Positions 24,101-25,624 of a DNA stretch of 25,624 nucleotides are shown here, in pieces. The notes under the pieces are model-generated. The model saw only the letters and a list, made by a program, of their open reading frames with translations. It made no database searches and was not told where the DNA came from. Origin of the DNA: Prolixibacteraceae bacterium. GTDB lineage: Bacteria > Bacteroidota > Bacteroidia > Bacteroidales > Prolixibacteraceae. The stretch covers positions 1 through 25,624 of the forward strand of contig JALNYZ010000046.1 in assembly GCA_023229575.1 (NCBI GenBank), written 5' to 3'. The stretch's first letter is position 1; each line of letters opens with the position of its first letter. The position numbers and the translations under genes were made by a program.

Positions 24101-24868
24101 GAACAGAGTATCTGGTTAGCTAATAGAAATTTCATTATTGATATTACAAGTTCGAACGCAGAATCAATATTGTTGGAAAAGATTAAGGGCAACTCTGTTC
24201 CACTTGAAAATTATTATAATGTTAGAGTAGGACTTCAGGCTTATGAACAAGGTAAAGGTATTCCAAAACAAACTGCTGAAGATGTAAAAAATCATATTTA
24301 TGATTATACCTATATGTTTGACGATTCTACCTTTAAATACTTGGGTGGAGCTGATGTAAAAAGATATTGTATTGTTTGGTCTGGACAATGGCTTAGATAT
24401 GGACAATGGTTGTCTCAGCCAAAATCATTCGACCAGTTTTCAGAACCAAGAATTTTAATTCGAGAAATAACATCAAAATATCCACATGTAATTGAAGCAT
24501 GTTATATTAAAGAAGTGTTTCTTAATAATAAAAGCATTCTCAACATCATTAAAAAAACTGATGATGTTGATTTATTCTCATTATTAGGGTATTTAAATTC
24601 TAAATTAATTAGTTTCTATCATATTAGGCAAACTGTAAAAGGCAATAGAAACTTATTTCCCAAATTAGTGATTAAGGATTTAAAAAATTATCCTGTTTTA
24701 GTCAATGAATTTTATTTGAAGATTTCTCCTTTGGCTAAAATGATTTATGATAGTAAAAACGTAAATCAACAATCCGACACTACCGCCCTCGAATCCGAAA
24801 TCGACCGTCTCGTTTACCAGCTTTACGGTTTAACCGACGAGGAGATAAAGATTGTGGAAGGGAGCTAA
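21137..24868 (+). CDS. Type IIG restriction enzyme/adenine-specific DNA methyltransferase
   Basis: A 1243-residue single-chain restriction-modification enzyme. The N-terminal nuclease has a PD-(D/E)XK pattern: GRND with Asp75, then VIEAKK with Glu93 and Lys95. The N6-adenine methyltransferase core has the SAM-binding motif DPAVGSGHF (556-564), a GVDINPNSV motif (about 642-650) and catalytic NPPY (861-864). A coiled-coil-rich insert lies at about 735-840. The C-terminal half is the presumed target recognition domain. Composition changes sharply: from about 23735 to 24775 the gene is strikingly AT-rich, then returns to the earlier composition for the last 30 codons (ALESEIDRLVYQLYGL). Two palindromic repeats lie in frame (codons 518-528 and 679-688). 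No separate methylase or specificity gene is adjacent. The recognition site is unknown. Confidence 0.93.
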   Translation: MDLHILKPRKALNKAFLKVKTNRNEIELFKANLIGLLDQIDETESEEFHKNLVSDFLKNTWYSATHFINTKGRNDLVIHNALNAGSTVGVVIEAKKPTNKAEMLRTDSINTKAFQELVLYYLRERITAKNLEIKYLVATNIYEWFIFDANLFEKEFAQNKNLIKQFTDFEEGRLSGKTTDFFYKQIAEPAIEAIKHEVTFTHFDIRDYDKPLRNADKKDDNLLIALYKLLSPEHLLKLPFVNDSNSLDKTFYAELLHIIGLTETKEGSKKLIQRKKEGERNAASLIESAIFQLDNLDKISRLDKPSQFGGSNAERLFNVALELSITWINRILFLKLLEAQLIKYHKGDQSFAFLNCEKVQNFDDLNNLFFSVLARKEADRNEEVKKQFANVPYLNSSLFEPTGIEHACLFISQLKDMKLPLLSSTVIKNNNGQKRSGELLTIEYIFEFLNAYDFASEGSEEIQEENKRLINASVLGLIFEKINGYKDGSFFTPGFITMYMCRETIRRAVVQKFNEAGANLQGFQNLEGLDDIYNSIGQHFTKDQANDLINSLKICDPAVGSGHFLVSALNEMIAIKSELKILRDREGKTLRDYHVTVENDELIVTDDDGGLFEYNPKSRESQRIQETLFHEKQTIIENCLFGVDINPNSVKICRLRLWIELLKNAYYKSIPEILPGTPVQTLRATSLPSQFPELETLPNIDINIKCGNSLISRYALDADIKKALKSSKWTIDSYRLAVMTYRNAQSKEEKREMEKLIAQIKNDFESDVAANDKRVLKLNKAKGELFALTTQTTLFDRTKSEKAIWDKQVKALTDTIFSIETELEGIRSNKIYENAFEWRFEFPEVLNEEGDFVGFDVVIGNPPYILSRETFSDSYKEYFYSNYFLIHEKPNLFLIFIERGFKLLNNIGKFSFIIPNSWTGMESAYKVREHLLKNSKIVRILNLLGETFEDVNVEASILIFDRNISASEKTKYGSGISKITNFEELTDVEQSIWLANRNFIIDITSSNAESILLEKIKGNSVPLENYYNVRVGLQAYEQGKGIPKQTAEDVKNHIYDYTYMFDDSTFKYLGGADVKRYCIVWSGQWLRYGQWLSQPKSFDQFSEPRILIREITSKYPHVIEACYIKEVFLNNKSILNIIKKTDDVDLFSLLGYLNSKLISFYHIRQTVKGNRNLFPKLVIKDLKNYPVLVNEFYLKISPLAKMIYDSKNVNQQSDTTALESEIDRLVYQLYGLTDEEIKIVEGS
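22690..22722. repeat. In-frame 33-bp palindrome inside the R-M gene (CCTTCAAGG type)
   Basis: Perfect 16-bp arms (22690-22705 and 22707-22722) around a single C: AAACCTTCAAGGTTTT and AAAACCTTGAAGGTTT. It encodes the residues NLQGFQNLEG and keeps the reading frame; its length is a multiple of three. The sequence resembles an intergenic palindrome that is common in Bacteroidota. Confidence 0.9.
23171..23198. repeat. In-frame 28-bp palindrome inside the R-M gene (AGACGTTGC type)
   Basis: GTACAGACGTTGC (23171-23183), spacer GT, GCAACGTCTCTAC (23186-23198): 13-bp arms with one mismatch. It is translated as VQTLRATSL. It belongs to the GTAGAGACGTTGC...GCAACGTCTCTAC type of repeat that is frequent between genes in several phyla. 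Confidence 0.88.
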
Positions 24869-24893
24869 ACTGCTGATTTATATAACCTTATTT

Positions 24894-25083
24894 TTCCTCC
24901 TGAACCTTAGTAGAGAAAAAATTGATGGTTGATAGGATCAAACCTTATTACCTTATTCCCGGATTTCAAAAAGAAATAATAGGAAAAAATTTTGGTTTTT
25001 AGCCTCATAAATAAGGTAATAAGGTTGGGGGTAGTCTTTTGAATCGGCTTTTCTACTAAGGTTTCCAATTGAAGATAAGGTTT
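24894..25083. repeat. Nested AACCTTA/TAAGGTT inverted repeats after the R-M gene
   Basis: There are three concentric pairs. The inner pair is AACCTTATTACCTTATT (24941-24957) against its exact complement at 25010-25026, 17-bp arms with a 52-nt loop. The middle pair is AACCTTAGTAGA (24903-24914) against TCTACTAAGGTT (25052-25063). The outer pair is AACCTTA at about 24894-24900 against TAAGGTTT at about 25076-25083. It begins 26 nt after the R-M stop. No coding content is seen. Confidence 0.85.
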
Positions 25084-25156
25084 AGAACAGCCATAGATAG
25101 AACATTTCCCATCAGGACGATTTACCATCGGTTGACGCGTCATGCCATCCCTTCGA

Positions 25157-25335
25157 CCCTTCGACAAGCTCAGGGACCGGATTCCTTTCAAACCTTTAGC
25201 CTCACCCTTCGACAGGCTCAGGGCAGTGCCGCTCAGGGAGCATTCTCTTCACCAATATAGTGTTTAGTCCCGCGGGTACGGGAGAATCCCGGGTAAATGT
25301 ATCCCCAACGACCGCCGTCCGCGGTAGTATGTAAT
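25157..25335. repeat. Downstream repeat composite (CTTCGACAAGC copies plus truncated three-hairpin copy 3)
   Basis: Two CCCTTCGACARGCTCAGGG copies (25157-25180 and 25205-25223) are followed by the same 33-nt leader as upstream (25235-25267, 30 of 33 identical). Next comes a shortened three-hairpin repeat: TCCCG-CGGGTA-CGGGA replaces the first stem, CCCGGGTAAATG is kept, and CCGTCCGCGGTAGTAT is kept without its pairing partner. Order and orientation match the block at 20701-20955 on the other side of the R-M gene. Confidence 0.78.
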
Positions 25336-25504
25336 CTCAACAATGTATCGCATGTATCCCAGTCCCTAAGCGAAGCCGAAGGGAAAAAATAATATGAAAA
25401 TTGGGAAATGTGCAAATGTGAAAATTGGCAGTGGCACAATCCGAATTTTCCCGACCACCAACTGCATCCTTCTCGAATCCTACCCCAGAGGGGTTATATG
25501 TCAA
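25336..25504. other. Non-coding gap before the group II intron
   Basis: No gene-like open frame is seen. There is an AT-rich stretch with repeated words GAAAATTGGGAAATGTGC / AAATGTGAAAATTGGC (about 25394-25430). A short ACCCC-AGA-GGGGT hairpin (25482-25494) lies 10 nt before the presumed intron start. Confidence 0.5.
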
Positions 25505-25624
25505 GTGTGTCGGGCATGGTTTGGTTCAATGGAGTGAGAATCTCCTATACGCCGTTATGACCGGAAGTATTAGCGAAGGACAAGGGTGTTCGGGGTGACC
25601 CGAAATCTGAAGGAAGTCCTAAGC
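25505..25624 (+). mobile_element. 5' end of a group II intron (partial, runs off the window)
   Basis: GTGTGTCGGGCATGG at 25505 fits the GUGYG 5' end of bacterial group II introns. Downstream come the domain I-type segments GGAGTGAGAATCTCC (compare the usual GGGTGAAAGTCCCC), a stem TTCGGG-GTGA-CCCGAA closed by a GNRA tetraloop (25589-25604), and AATCTGAAGGAAGTCC, a phrase typical of this part of such introns. No open frame occurs here, as expected, since the reverse transcriptase/maturase lies in domain IV well downstream. Class cannot be assigned; the CCCC-AGA-GGGG hairpin just upstream could be a terminator-like target. Confidence 0.68.

Noticed and set aside
21137..24868. R-M gene as part of a BREX or type I system
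   Set aside because: The protein resembles PglX in its methylase motifs, but it has its own nuclease motif and no brx/pgl or hsd genes are adjacent. A solitary type IIG enzyme fits better.
25069..25260. 63-residue plus-strand open frame containing TLRQAQG twice
   Set aside because: The LRQAQG peptide comes from translating the CCCTTCGACAAGCTCAGGG repeat; no ribosome site or family resemblance.
25470..25495. tRNA-like T-arm (CTCGAATCCTACCCC)
   Set aside because: The bases before it do not pair to form a T-stem, and no anticodon or D arm is found upstream.

Overview
The window looks like a chromosomal segment of a Bacteroidota bacterium, most likely of the order Bacteroidales or a close relative. 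Several lines agree. The lysyl-tRNA synthetase carries the long C-terminal tail common in that phylum. There is a Porin_10-like outer-membrane protein, a DUF3078 protein and a PMCA-type calcium ATPase. Promoters match the phylum's TAnnTTTG -7 element rather than the Pribnow box, and Shine-Dalgarno sequences are mostly weak. Nothing is known about the strain beyond this sequence.

Layout. (1) 1-4370: lysS (minus) and recJ (plus) are divergent and share a short promoter region; a CoA-pyrophosphatase-type Nudix gene follows. (2) 4361-10086: three minus-strand genes, a putative porin (overlapping the Nudix 3' end by 10 bp), a small lipoprotein and a large P-type Ca2+ ATPase with an unusual extra membrane hairpin. 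(3) 10087-10572: a nested palindromic element, then a perfect 21-bp inverted repeat that overlaps the promoter of a TetR gene. (4) 10573-18433: an efflux locus in the order TetR, TolC-like, HlyD-like, ABC ATPase, ABC ATPase, permease, permease. It parallels E. coli cecR-ybhGFSR, but the fused YbhF ATPase is two separate genes. A four-helix-bundle (23S rRNA intervening-sequence type) gene bracketed by short repeats sits between the two ATPases, and other short tandem or inverted repeats start almost exactly at the stop codons of other genes in the locus. (5) 18514-20481: a DUF3078 outer-membrane protein closed by a hairpin terminator. (6) 20482-25340: a repeat-rich island with a single-polypeptide type IIG restriction-modification gene at 21137-24868. 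Related composite repeats lie on both sides of the gene in the same orientation. The gene has an AT-rich specificity region and two intergenic-type palindromes embedded in frame. (7) 25341-25624: non-coding, ending in what looks like the 5' end of a group II intron whose maturase would lie beyond the window.

How the genes fit together: the TetR protein probably represses its own operon through the palindrome. The operon would build a tripartite efflux pump: inner-membrane ABC-2 permease pair, asymmetric ATPase pair, lipoprotein adaptor and TolC channel. The ATPase pair appears to form one competent and one degenerate nucleotide site. The most distinctive property of the window is its density of different palindromic and tandem repeat families, which abut stop codons, flank accessory genes and in two places are translated.
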